A stretch of 6,014 nt of DNA, taken from positions 1 to 6,014 of the forward strand of contig CAMOCU010000072.1 in NCBI GenBank assembly GCA_946610835.1, given 5' to 3'. The stretch comes from an uncultured Clostridia bacterium (GTDB lineage Bacteria; Bacillota; Clostridia; Oscillospirales; Acutalibacteraceae). The first letter of the stretch is position 1, and each line of letters starts with the position of its first letter. The position numbers and the translations under genes were made by a program. Below are positions 1-5,022 of this stretch, one piece after another. The notes under the pieces are model-generated. The model did no database searches. It was not told the DNA's origin and saw nothing but the letters and a program-made list of their open reading frames with translations.

Positions 1-70
1 GAAACAGATTCAAACAAGGCGTGCGCCACGATTTGTGCGGTGTTGCCTTAAATATAAGAGAAACAGAATA
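1..70. other. Left edge, no gene established; possible 3' end of a convergent gene
   Basis: No start codon with a ribosome binding site is visible. On the plus strand one frame open from the window edge ends at a TAG at 67-69, two bases before the hairpin at 71-112, giving a C-terminal tail of 22 residues ending in NIRETE. That position would suit a gene converging on tupC and sharing its terminator. A second plus frame closes at 49-51. Nothing in these few residues identifies a family, so this is only a possibility. Confidence 0.25.
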
Positions 71-112
71 GCCGGCATAAAGAACCGCAGCGGTTGCGAT
101 CTTTATGCCGGC
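71..112 (-). terminator. Terminator of the tup operon, possibly bidirectional
   Basis: A perfect 13-bp inverted repeat, GCCGGCATAAAGA at 71-83 and its complement at 100-112, encloses 16 nt that hold a smaller hairpin (ACCG/CGGT, 84-94). It begins 4 nt after the tupC stop. The minus-strand side continues with TATTCTGTTTCTC, a modest U-tract. The plus-strand side continues with TTCTTTATTCT, so it could also stop a convergent gene ending at 69. Confidence 0.75.
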
Positions 113-116
113 TTCT

Positions 117-773
117 TTATTCTGCTGGTTTGCCGGAGATGTGTTTCGGCCATTCCGTACCAGGTGCTTGCGAAGCATCCCGTATGCTGCCGTCCGATTC
201 GATTTGCCCGTCGCGCAGCAGGATCAGGCGCTCCGCCGCCTTTGCGGCAAGCTGCGGCGTGTGCGTGCTGAACACGACCGTGCAGTTCGTTTGCGCCTTA
301 TATCGTGCCACAGCGTCGCAGACCAGCTGCGTTCCCTTTGTGTCCAGCGCGGCGGTCGGTTCATCCAGCAGCAGCAGTGCGCACGGCCGGATCAGCACGC
401 GGCACAGCGCGAGCTTCTGCAATTCACCGCCGGACAGGGATTGCGCCGACTTTGCGGCGAGCGTGGAGAGATCCAGCTGTTCGAGCAATTCCAGCGCCTG
501 GTTCCGCCGATTCTTTATGCCGATCAGTACGTTGTCAAGAACGGTTCCGCGAAAGGCGTACGGGCGCTGCGGCAGATACAACACGTCGTGCGGCGCCGTG
601 AGTGATCCGCTGTCTGCGACAAGCACGCGCGCCAGAATGCGAAGCAGCGTTGTTTTTCCGCTCCCGTTGGCGCCCGCAAGCGCGACCGATTCGCCGTCCC
701 GGATCAGAAGCGCCGGAATGTCGAGTACTGTCCGGTCTTTGTATCGCTTTTTGACGTTACGCAGTTCAACCAT
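117..773 (-). CDS. tupC: Tungstate ABC transporter ATP-binding protein TupC
   Basis: Cytoplasmic ATPase that would power tungstate uptake through TupB. The 218-residue protein has all the ABC motifs in order: Walker A GANGSGKTT (34-42), Q-loop Gln69 in YLPQRP, signature LSGGE (113-117), Walker B LLLLDEP (133-139), D-loop ALD (142-144) and switch His171 in STH. It is a compact, single-domain ATPase without the extra C-terminal MOP domain found in many ModC proteins, which fits the Tup type. AAGGAG at 781-786 lies 7 nt before the ATG. The start overlaps the tupB end by 8 nt (ATGGTTGA), so translation is probably coupled. The motifs prove an ABC ATPase. The tungstate assignment comes from tupA and tupB. 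Confidence 0.92.
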   Translation of the reverse strand: MVELRNVKKRYKDRTVLDIPALLIRDGESVALAGANGSGKTTLLRILARVLVADSGSLTAPHDVLYLPQRPYAFRGTVLDNVLIGIKNRRNQALELLEQLDLSTLAAKSAQSLSGGELQKLALCRVLIRPCALLLLDEPTAALDTKGTQLVCDAVARYKAQTNCTVVFSTHTPQLAAKAAERLILLRDGQIESDGSIRDASQAPGTEWPKHISGKPAE

Positions 774-1452
774 CGTTTCTCTCCTTCACGATCCAGGACG
801 CGGCAGCGTTGACGATAAAAGCAAGGATCAGCAATACGATTCCCAGTGCGAGCGCAAACGAGAATTTGCCTTTGTTCGTTTCGAGCATGATCGCCGTTGT
901 CATGACGCGTGTTTTCCATTGGATATTGCCGCCGACGATGCTGACCGCGCCGACCTCCGCGATCGAGCGGCCGAACGCATTCAGCACCACAGACAGAAGC
1001 GACGCTCTTCCCTCGGACAGGCACAGCAGAAGGATGCGCGCATCGGACAGGCCGAGTCCGCGCGCGGTTTCGATGATCGGGCGGGATTCGGCTTCGACGA
1101 ACGACGCTGTCAGTCCCGTCACGAGCGGCGTGATCAGTACGCACTGCGCAATGACCATGGCTGTGACGGTGAACAACAGGTTCCATCTGCCGAACGGGCC
1201 GTAATGTGTAAACAGCATATACACAAGCAGACCTGCCACCACCGGCGGCAAGCCCATCCATGTGTGGATCAGTTTTTGGAGCAGCGACTTTCCCCGAAAC
1301 TGTCTTGTACCGATCAGTGTGCCGAGCGGCAGACCGACAAGGCAGGAGATCGACGTGCTGAAAAACGACATCCGCAGCGTTACGCCGAGAATCTGGAACA
1401 GCTCTTTATCCAGCGAGAACAGCAAATCGAACGCCTGTCTTATGCTGTCCAT
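766..1452 (-). CDS. tupB: Tungstate ABC transporter permease TupB
   Basis: Membrane channel subunit of the tungstate importer. The 228 residues contain about five hydrophobic spans (roughly 22-47, 66-85, 92-117, 150-175 and 198-222). A cytoplasmic EAA-type loop at 128-147 begins ETARGLGLSDARI and would dock on TupC. The stretch FGRSIAEVGAVSIVGGNI (160-177) is typical of the TupB/WtpB/ModB permeases. The ATG lies 6 nt after the tupA stop and in the same frame. The tupA TAA is the first upstream in-frame stop, so the start cannot be extended. The ribosome binding site is weak (only CGGGA), which suggests coupling to tupA translation. Confidence 0.92.
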   Translation of the reverse strand: MDSIRQAFDLLFSLDKELFQILGVTLRMSFFSTSISCLVGLPLGTLIGTRQFRGKSLLQKLIHTWMGLPPVVAGLLVYMLFTHYGPFGRWNLLFTVTAMVIAQCVLITPLVTGLTASFVEAESRPIIETARGLGLSDARILLLCLSEGRASLLSVVLNAFGRSIAEVGAVSIVGGNIQWKTRVMTTAIMLETNKGKFSFALALGIVLLILAFIVNAAASWIVKERNDG

Positions 1453-1458
1453 TCCCGA

Positions 1459-2328
1459 TTATTGATCCAGCAGATAGAACAGCGATGCGCCGTATTCTGC
1501 TACACCATATTGCGCAATCAGTGCGCTGGCTTCTTCGCCGAGCATCCAGTCGATCAGCGCGTCGGCGCCCGCTGTGTTCAGACCGTCGATTTTTTCGGGG
1601 TTGACGGCGATTAAAGAGTAGGTGTTTTTCATATCCTCGCCCTGCTCGAGAAGAATGTCAAGATCAAGCTCGGACTGCATCGACAAGAATGTTGCCTTGT
1701 CCGTCAGGCAATACGCTTGCTGTTCGGACGCCATCGAAAGGCACGCGCCCATGCCCTGACCGGCGCTGATGTACCAACTGTCGGCAGCCGCGTCCGGCGC
1801 GTTGTCGCCCCAGATTTTCAGCTCCGCCTTGTGTGTGCCGCTCTCGTCGCCGCGGGAGACAAATCTGCTCTGTGTGTCGCGGATCTTGCCGAATGCCGTC
1901 GCAGCGTCCGCGCTGTCCTTGATGCCGGCAGGATCGTCCTTCGGGCCGACGACTACGAAATAGTTGTACATAAAGGGCAGACGCTCCACACCGAAACCCT
2001 TGTCGATGAATTCTTCCTCAGAAGCCTTCGCGTGCACAAGGATCAGATCGGCATTGCCGTCCTCCGCCTTCTGGATCGCCGCGCCGGTACCGGCGGACTG
2101 AACCTCAACCTTGTAGCCGGTTTCCTGCTCGAACACGGGCAGCAGATACGGCAGCAGGCCGGAATCGTTGACGGACGTTGTTGTGGAAAGGCGGATGACC
2201 GGATTCTCCGGCGTCTGGACGCCTGCGGCGGCAGACGTTTGCGCAGGTGTGTCGGCAGCGGGTTTGCCGCATGCCGCAAAGGATACGAGCATGACCAACG
2301 CGAGAAGAACAGCGAGTGCTTTTTTCAT
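1459..2328 (-). CDS. tupA: Tungstate-binding lipoprotein TupA
   Basis: Extracellular substrate-binding protein that captures tungstate and delivers it to TupB. The metal would feed tungsten (or molybdenum) pterin enzymes such as aldehyde oxidoreductases and formate dehydrogenases. The 289-residue protein starts with a lipoprotein signal peptide (MKK, hydrophobic 4-17, then FAAC with the lipidated Cys20; Phe at -3 is slightly unusual). A low-complexity Ala/Thr/Pro linker runs to about residue 42. TupA hallmarks follow: TTTS (49-52) with DSGLLPYLLP, ADLILVHA (93-100), MYNYFVVVGP (120-129), SRGDESGTH (158-166), WY..AGQGMG (185-194) and YCLTDKATF (206-214). AAAAGGAG at 2337-2344 sits 8 nt before the ATG. 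First gene of the operon, behind a long structured leader. Confidence 0.94.
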   Translation of the reverse strand: MKKALAVLLALVMLVSFAACGKPAADTPAQTSAAAGVQTPENPVIRLSTTTSVNDSGLLPYLLPVFEQETGYKVEVQSAGTGAAIQKAEDGNADLILVHAKASEEEFIDKGFGVERLPFMYNYFVVVGPKDDPAGIKDSADAATAFGKIRDTQSRFVSRGDESGTHKAELKIWGDNAPDAAADSWYISAGQGMGACLSMASEQQAYCLTDKATFLSMQSELDLDILLEQGEDMKNTYSLIAVNPEKIDGLNTAGADALIDWMLGEEASALIAQYGVAEYGASLFYLLDQ

Positions 2329-2471
2329 GATACATTCTCCTTTTCAAACACGGAAGGCATCGCTGTTTCCGGCGATACCCTTACGCCGGGGAGATGGCTC
2401 TCCGTTTTTTCGGCGTCGTCCTGCGTCGCATATACCCTTGGTACACAGCGGCGAAGGATCGGGAATATCAT
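2329..2471 (-). promoter_or_regulatory. Structured 5' leader of tupABC, candidate riboswitch
   Basis: The predicted transcript has about 140 nt before tupA. Reading 5' to 3' on the minus strand there are three hairpins. Stem D pairs 2443-2448 with 2421-2426. Stem A pairs ACGCCG (2411-2416) with CGGCGU (2383-2388) and contains an inner hairpin GGAGA-GCCA-UCUCC (2399-2403 with 2390-2394). Stem C pairs 2372-2382 with 2354-2363, with one bulge. A competing stem B, CCGGCG (2384-2389) with CGCCGG (2369-2374), excludes both A and C. The UCUCC at 2390-2394 could also pair with GGAGA of the tupA ribosome binding site (2336-2340). No U-tract terminator is present, so control, if any, would be at translation. 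It does not match the molybdenum cofactor riboswitch as I know it. Confidence 0.5.
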
Positions 2472-2477
2472 GGCCTT

Positions 2478-2506
2478 ATTGTAACACAGACGAATACCTA
2501 TTGCAA
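2478..2506 (-). promoter_or_regulatory. Promoter of tupABC
   Basis: On the minus strand, TTGCAA (-35, at 2501-2506) and TACAAT (-10, at 2478-2483) are separated by exactly 17 nt, a good housekeeping sigma promoter. Transcription would start near 2471. A perfect 8-bp palindrome TTCCGGAA at 2511-2518 lies 4 nt upstream of the -35 element and could be a regulator site. Confidence 0.8.
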
Positions 2507-2597
2507 TCCGTTCCGGAAATTCTTGTGAAAAACATACAGAACCAAGCCCTTCATTCCATGCCCGGCGGCATGAAAGTGTGCATGATCGGTGCGATTT

Positions 2598-2814
2598 GGA
2601 GGCCGTATGCTTGCGGCCTGCGGACAATACCGGTTGCTTTCATTGCCTTGCTCGTATTTTTGCCCCTTCGGCAAAAGTACCGGTTTTTGTTTGCGTGCTT
2701 GGCAATAAGCAACGAATGTGTGTGACAACAATCGGAGGCCGTGTATTTTTTCGGTGTGCGGTTTCGATTGGAGCCGCACACTTTTTCTTTTTGCCGCGTT
2801 CGTACCGCTTTTTG
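2598..2814 (+). repeat. Diverged internal duplication of about 130 bp
   Basis: Landmarks occur twice in the same order. GGAGGCCGT is at 2598-2606 and 2734-2742. TTTTTGCC followed by TTCG begins at 2657 and at 2788. TACCGsTTTTTG (s is G or C) is at 2678-2689 and 2803-2814. The offsets shrink from 136 to 131 to 125, as expected from a tandem duplication with small deletions in the second copy. A related GATTGGAGCCG lies at 2766-2776. The alignment was done by eye. Confidence 0.45.
2754..2792 (+). terminator. Orphan rho-independent terminator
   Basis: GTGTGCGG (2754-2761) and CCGCACAC (2774-2781) form a perfect 8-bp stem with a 12-nt loop, followed directly by TTTTTCTTTTT (2782-2792). This is a textbook plus-strand terminator, yet no gene on the plus strand ends upstream of it. 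It may end an untranslated small RNA, block leakage from upstream, or attenuate a longer transcript of the cassette. Confidence 0.7.
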
Positions 2815-2856
2815 CAGCGTTCGTGCCAAGTTTCGGTTTTTGGCGAAAAAGTGTGC
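2776..2856. repeat. 12-bp perfect inverted repeat
   Basis: GCACACTTTTTC at 2776-2787 is the exact reverse complement of GAAAAAGTGTGC at 2845-2856. The arms enclose 57 bp that contain the two 21-bp direct repeats. After a 5-nt bulge the pairing continues with GCC (2793-2795) and GGC (2842-2844). The left arm includes part of the terminator stem and U-tract, and the right arm ends at the extended -10 element. Confidence 0.6.
2788..2829 (+). repeat. Two 21-bp direct repeats upstream of the cassette promoter
   Basis: TTTTTGCCGCGTTCGTACC (2788-2806) and TTTTTGCAGCGTTCGTGCC (2809-2827) agree at 17 of 19 positions and repeat with a 21-bp period. That is two helical turns, so a bound protein would sit twice on the same face. 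They lie about 40 to 80 bp before the predicted start of transcription, a usual place for activator binding. Confidence 0.6.
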
Positions 2857-2862
2857 TATACT
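2854..2862 (+). promoter_or_regulatory. Extended -10 promoter of the small ORF, lipoprotein and SHOCT cassette
   Basis: TGC-TATACT (2854-2862) is a good extended -10 element. Transcription would begin near 2869, just before the ribosome binding site of the 40-codon gene. There is no recognisable -35 hexamer at 16-18 nt (the bases there read around CGGTTT), so activity may depend on the extended -10 or on an activator at the 21-bp repeats. Confidence 0.55.
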
Positions 2863-2886
2863 GGAACCGGATAACAGAAGGGGGGC

Positions 2887-3009
2887 ATGCGGAAATGGAT
2901 GGTTTGTAAAAAACGGAAACTGTGCAAAGGTCGTAAAAAAGGATTCCGTCACGGTCGCGTGGTAAGTGAAGTTATCCAAAACGCCGCAGATTGTGAAAGA
3001 TGGTTTTAA
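2887..3009 (+). CDS. Small basic protein with three cysteines, 40 residues, unknown function
   Basis: I do not recognise this protein. It begins MRKWMVCKKRKLCKGRKKGF and ends with ADCERWF. Thirteen of 40 residues are Lys or Arg, mostly in the first 24. Cysteines are at 7, 13 and 36, and there are Trp at 4 and 39. There is no signal peptide or hydrophobic span, so a cytoplasmic, possibly nucleic-acid- or metal-binding peptide is conceivable. Support for a real gene: a predicted promoter starts about 18 nt upstream, AAGGGGGG (2878-2885) precedes the ATG, and its TAA is embedded in the next gene's ribosome binding site (TAAGGAG, 3007-3013), implying coupling. Against: the spacing to the ATG is very short, unless the second Met (2899) is the true start, and nothing confirms conservation. 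Confidence 0.5.
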   Translation: MRKWMVCKKRKLCKGRKKGFRHGRVVSEVIQNAADCERWF

Positions 3010-3024
3010 GGAGAGGGTATCGAT

Positions 3025-3687
3025 TTGAAAAAAACTATAGCTTCGATTATACTCGTTATGTGTATAATTCTGTCGATTGGTGGATGCAGCAAAGAATCAA
3101 AAACATACAAGCAAGCAGTGCAGCTTATGGAGTCGTCGGAATATGCGCAAGCGGAAGAGCTGTTTAATTCCCTGGATGACTATAAAGACGCCGCTGACAA
3201 AGTACTTGAATGCAAATATCAATATGCTCAATTCTGCGTAGACGCAAAAAGCCCGGATATCCCTGAGGCCGTGCGTATTTATGAAGAGCTTGGAGATTAT
3301 GGTGATGCAAAGGCTCAATTGGAAACCCTGAAGAAAAAATACTTCTATCCGGATTATGATTATAGGATACCGGCACTTGAGTGTGTGATGACAGGATCAC
3401 AACATAAAAGCGCAGAAGAATCCAGCGAAAAGCTCGGTTCGTATCATGAATATTCCTATGAATGGAGGTATGATGATCATTATGCTTCCGCATCAAATCT
3501 GTCAGAAGGTTTTTCGGAATGGATATCCTATATCAACGAAAATTTTGACGACCTGAAAGCAAAAGAAAAAGGCGCCAACCAGTATACAATCTATTTGGAT
3601 AATAAAGAGGTCGGAACAGTGATTTCTGTGATAGGAAGCGGCTTTGCGTTTGTGAATGTTCTTATCTACGAAAAGCCCGCTGATTAA
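3025..3687 (+). CDS. Lipoprotein with two TPR-like repeats, function unknown
   Basis: A 220-residue predicted surface lipoprotein. A signal peptide (MKK, hydrophobic 5-18) ends in the lipobox SIGGC with lipidated Cys21. Two helical TPR-like units follow at about 27-61 and 64-100, each carrying a core of the form LF/IY..L-D/G-DY.DA (AEELFNSLDDYKDA and VRIYEELGDYGDA). Such units are common in Bacillota envelope proteins and serve protein contacts. The C-terminal half (about 105-220) is rich in Tyr and acidic residues, may form a separate beta-containing domain, and matches nothing I know. The start is TTG, fixed by AAGGAG at 3008-3013 and by the signal peptide. It lies between the small ORF and the SHOCT gene on one likely transcript. 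Lower GC than tup or lexA. Confidence 0.85.
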   Translation: MKKTIASIILVMCIILSIGGCSKESKTYKQAVQLMESSEYAQAEELFNSLDDYKDAADKVLECKYQYAQFCVDAKSPDIPEAVRIYEELGDYGDAKAQLETLKKKYFYPDYDYRIPALECVMTGSQHKSAEESSEKLGSYHEYSYEWRYDDHYASASNLSEGFSEWISYINENFDDLKAKEKGANQYTIYLDNKEVGTVISVIGSGFAFVNVLIYEKPAD

Positions 3688-3773
3688 AAACGCATCACGC
3701 AAAATATGTTGATCACATTCTGTACCTGCTCGACAGTCGCATATAGCTAATAAACAATTACGGAGGGTATGCT

Positions 3774-4700
3774 GTGAAAAAGAAAACATTAAACATAGTT
3801 CAACTGATTCTCTACAGTCTTTGTTTCGCATCCTGCTTTTTGAAAATGTTCGTATACTCCAGCTATAAAGTTTGGATGTACCTCGGTGATGTAGATAAAG
3901 TTGAGGATTTATATTATAATCTTTTTACATCTCTTCATTGGATGAAACGCGTATTTCCTGTTCTTCTTTTTATTCTGATCGCTATTCTTTTTGTGATGAT
4001 GGTTTGTTGTTCCGTGATCAATCTTCTGGATAAAAAAAGCCTCTCACCGTTTGTTTTGAAAGTATATAGCAACAGATATGTAAAAACTGCTTTATGGATT
4101 TTGCCTGCCTTGGAGATTATTCTCTTGTCTGTATACATGCTTTGTTGGAGGGCATGCGCAACTGTTCTGACTGACATCAACGATTATTGGTTGTTGGATT
4201 TAAACTTCAATATAAAACAGTTTGCATTTCTCCCGTTTTTGTTTTTGTTTTCCGCTCTTTTGTTTTCTGATACATATCACAATATTAACAAACGACTGCA
4301 TTCTGAGCCTTTGGCAAACAAAAAGAGAATCCTGTTTTGGGCTTTTCGCGGTTTCGGGACAACATCTATGCTTATTGGGCTTATAATTCATTTGACAGAT
4401 CACTTCACAGCAAGTGCAATTCTATATATTATCAGCCCTGTCTTGATTGTGATTGGCCGTTTAATTGCCGGATTCTATAAGGAAGAACCCTTCCCCGCAT
4501 CTGGAGGAGATGCTGCCGAAACACCGATTCAGCCAAGCCCTTTAAATACTGCTGCAGTTGTGGAGGATGATACGCAAAATCCGTCACTGACAACCACATC
4601 TGATGTGGTTGTCATTAGAAAGTATAAATCATTATTGGATGACGGGATTATTACGCAGGAAGAATTCGACGCAAAGAAAAAACAGTTGTTAGGATTATAA
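3774..4700 (+). CDS. Six-helix membrane protein with C-terminal SHOCT domain
   Basis: A 308-residue integral membrane protein of unknown function. Hydrophobic spans lie at about 5-28, 60-85, 105-125, 148-165, 186-206 and 213-234. A soluble linker rich in Pro, Thr and Asp (about 236-280) leads to a C-terminal SHOCT domain, YKSLLDDGIITQEEFDAKKK from residue 284, then QLLGL. The GIIT-EEF-KKxLL pattern is diagnostic of this short helical module, found at the ends of many bacterial membrane and envelope proteins and thought to mediate oligomerisation. The start is GTG, with GGAGGG (3762-3767) 6 nt upstream; an ATG at 3769 meets a stop after two codons. It follows the lipoprotein gene by 86 bases without a terminator, so co-transcription is likely. 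It is AT-rich compared with the window's edges. Confidence 0.88.
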   Translation: MKKKTLNIVQLILYSLCFASCFLKMFVYSSYKVWMYLGDVDKVEDLYYNLFTSLHWMKRVFPVLLFILIAILFVMMVCCSVINLLDKKSLSPFVLKVYSNRYVKTALWILPALEIILLSVYMLCWRACATVLTDINDYWLLDLNFNIKQFAFLPFLFLFSALLFSDTYHNINKRLHSEPLANKKRILFWAFRGFGTTSMLIGLIIHLTDHFTASAILYIISPVLIVIGRLIAGFYKEEPFPASGGDAAETPIQPSPLNTAAVVEDDTQNPSLTTTSDVVVIRKYKSLLDDGIITQEEFDAKKKQLLGL

Positions 4701-4706
4701 TCCGCT

Positions 4707-4737
4707 TCACCCTCTTGGAAATGGGAGGGTGATTTTT
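4707..4737 (+). terminator. Terminator after the SHOCT gene
   Basis: TCACCCTC (4707-4714) pairs with GAGGGTGA (4725-4732) across a 10-nt loop and is followed by TTTTT (4733-4737). It starts 7 nt after the SHOCT gene stop and ends the plus-strand cassette. Confidence 0.88.
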
Positions 4738-4889
4738 GCGCCTGGAACTTGACGCTTCTTAAAGAAAGATAGCGTTTCGAACGAACTCCCGCGCCGGGAA
4801 TCGCGGTCGGAACCGCGTCCGCTCGGCGTCAGGGACATCGGAGCGTAGAAAATCGGACGCTATGTTTCTATGAGTGAATAATAAAAGCG
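4738..4889. other. GC-rich structured spacer between terminators
   Basis: This spacer between the SHOCT-gene terminator and the tRNA terminator holds no plausible gene. Its centre is GC-rich and foldable: ATAGCGT (4769-4775) can pair with ACGCTAT (4857-4863), enclosing small hairpins CCCG/CGGG (4788-4798), CGCGGT-CGGA-ACCGCG (4802-4817) and CGCTC/GAGCG (4820-4845). ACGCT at 4752-4756 offers a competing partner for AGCGT at 4771-4775. I found no convincing promoter on either strand. Confidence 0.4.
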
Positions 4890-4895
4890 TGACAT

Positions 4896-4926
4896 AAAAA
4901 ACTCACGAGCCAAAATAGGCTCGTGA
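4896..4926 (-). terminator. Terminator of tRNA-Ala
   Basis: On the minus strand TCACGAGCC (4918-4926) pairs with GGCTCGTGA (4903-4911) around a 6-nt loop (4912-4917), a perfect 9-bp stem followed by G and six U (4896-4901). It begins 7 nt after the tRNA CCA end. Flanking TGACAT (4890-4895) and ATGTCA (4926-4931) also pair. Confidence 0.9.
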
Positions 4927-4932
4927 TGTCAG

Positions 4933-5008
<76 letters not shown>

Positions 5009-5022
5009 GTGGAACAGATACT

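Larger units (their letters stand above)
2507..2886. other. Intergenic region with hairpins, repeats and a terminator, no convincing ORF
   Basis: This stretch separates the divergent tup operon and the plus-strand cassette. Contents in order: palindrome TTCCGGAA (2511-2518); hairpin CATGCC-CGGC-GGCATG (2557-2572); hairpin GGCCG/CGGCC (2601-2605 with 2614-2618); hairpin TTTTGCC/GGCAAAA (2658-2664 with 2670-2676); terminator (2754-2792); two 21-bp direct repeats (2788-2829); and an extended -10 promoter (2854-2862). Open frames cross it on both strands but run through these elements and lack ribosome binding sites. No strong plus-strand promoter was found that would feed the terminator. Confidence 0.7.

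Noticed and set aside
94..1614. A plus-strand open frame of 506 codons opposite tupC, tupB and tupA
   Set aside because: It lies antisense to three well-identified tup genes, has low-complexity Ser/Arg/Gln-rich content and no ribosome binding site; long antisense frames are expected in GC-rich genes.
2329..2471. Molybdenum cofactor riboswitch or TPP riboswitch upstream of tupA
   Set aside because: The leader is a row of hairpins rather than the long P2 domain closed by GAUACGG/CCGUAUC-type pairing of the E. coli moaA Moco RNA. A GGCGUAAGGG string only superficially resembles the TPP 3' motif, and the CUGAGA element is missing.
2788..2829. A CRISPR array or large tandem array
   Set aside because: Only two imperfect 21-bp units with no spacers and no cas genes.
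2718..2965. Plus-strand open frames of 63-74 codons across the terminator
   Set aside because: They translate the terminator U-tract and the 21-bp repeats (FFLF, FAAFVP repeated) and start without a ribosome binding site.
2551..2979. A minus-strand open frame of 142 codons in the intergenic region
   Set aside because: It covers the terminator, the repeats, the promoter and the small ORF, has no ribosome binding site, and its protein shows no domain or plausible composition.
3688..3773. A separate promoter for the SHOCT gene
   Set aside because: TATAGC and TAATAA near 3743-3753 have no well-spaced -35 partner, and no terminator precedes them, so co-transcription with the lipoprotein gene is simpler.
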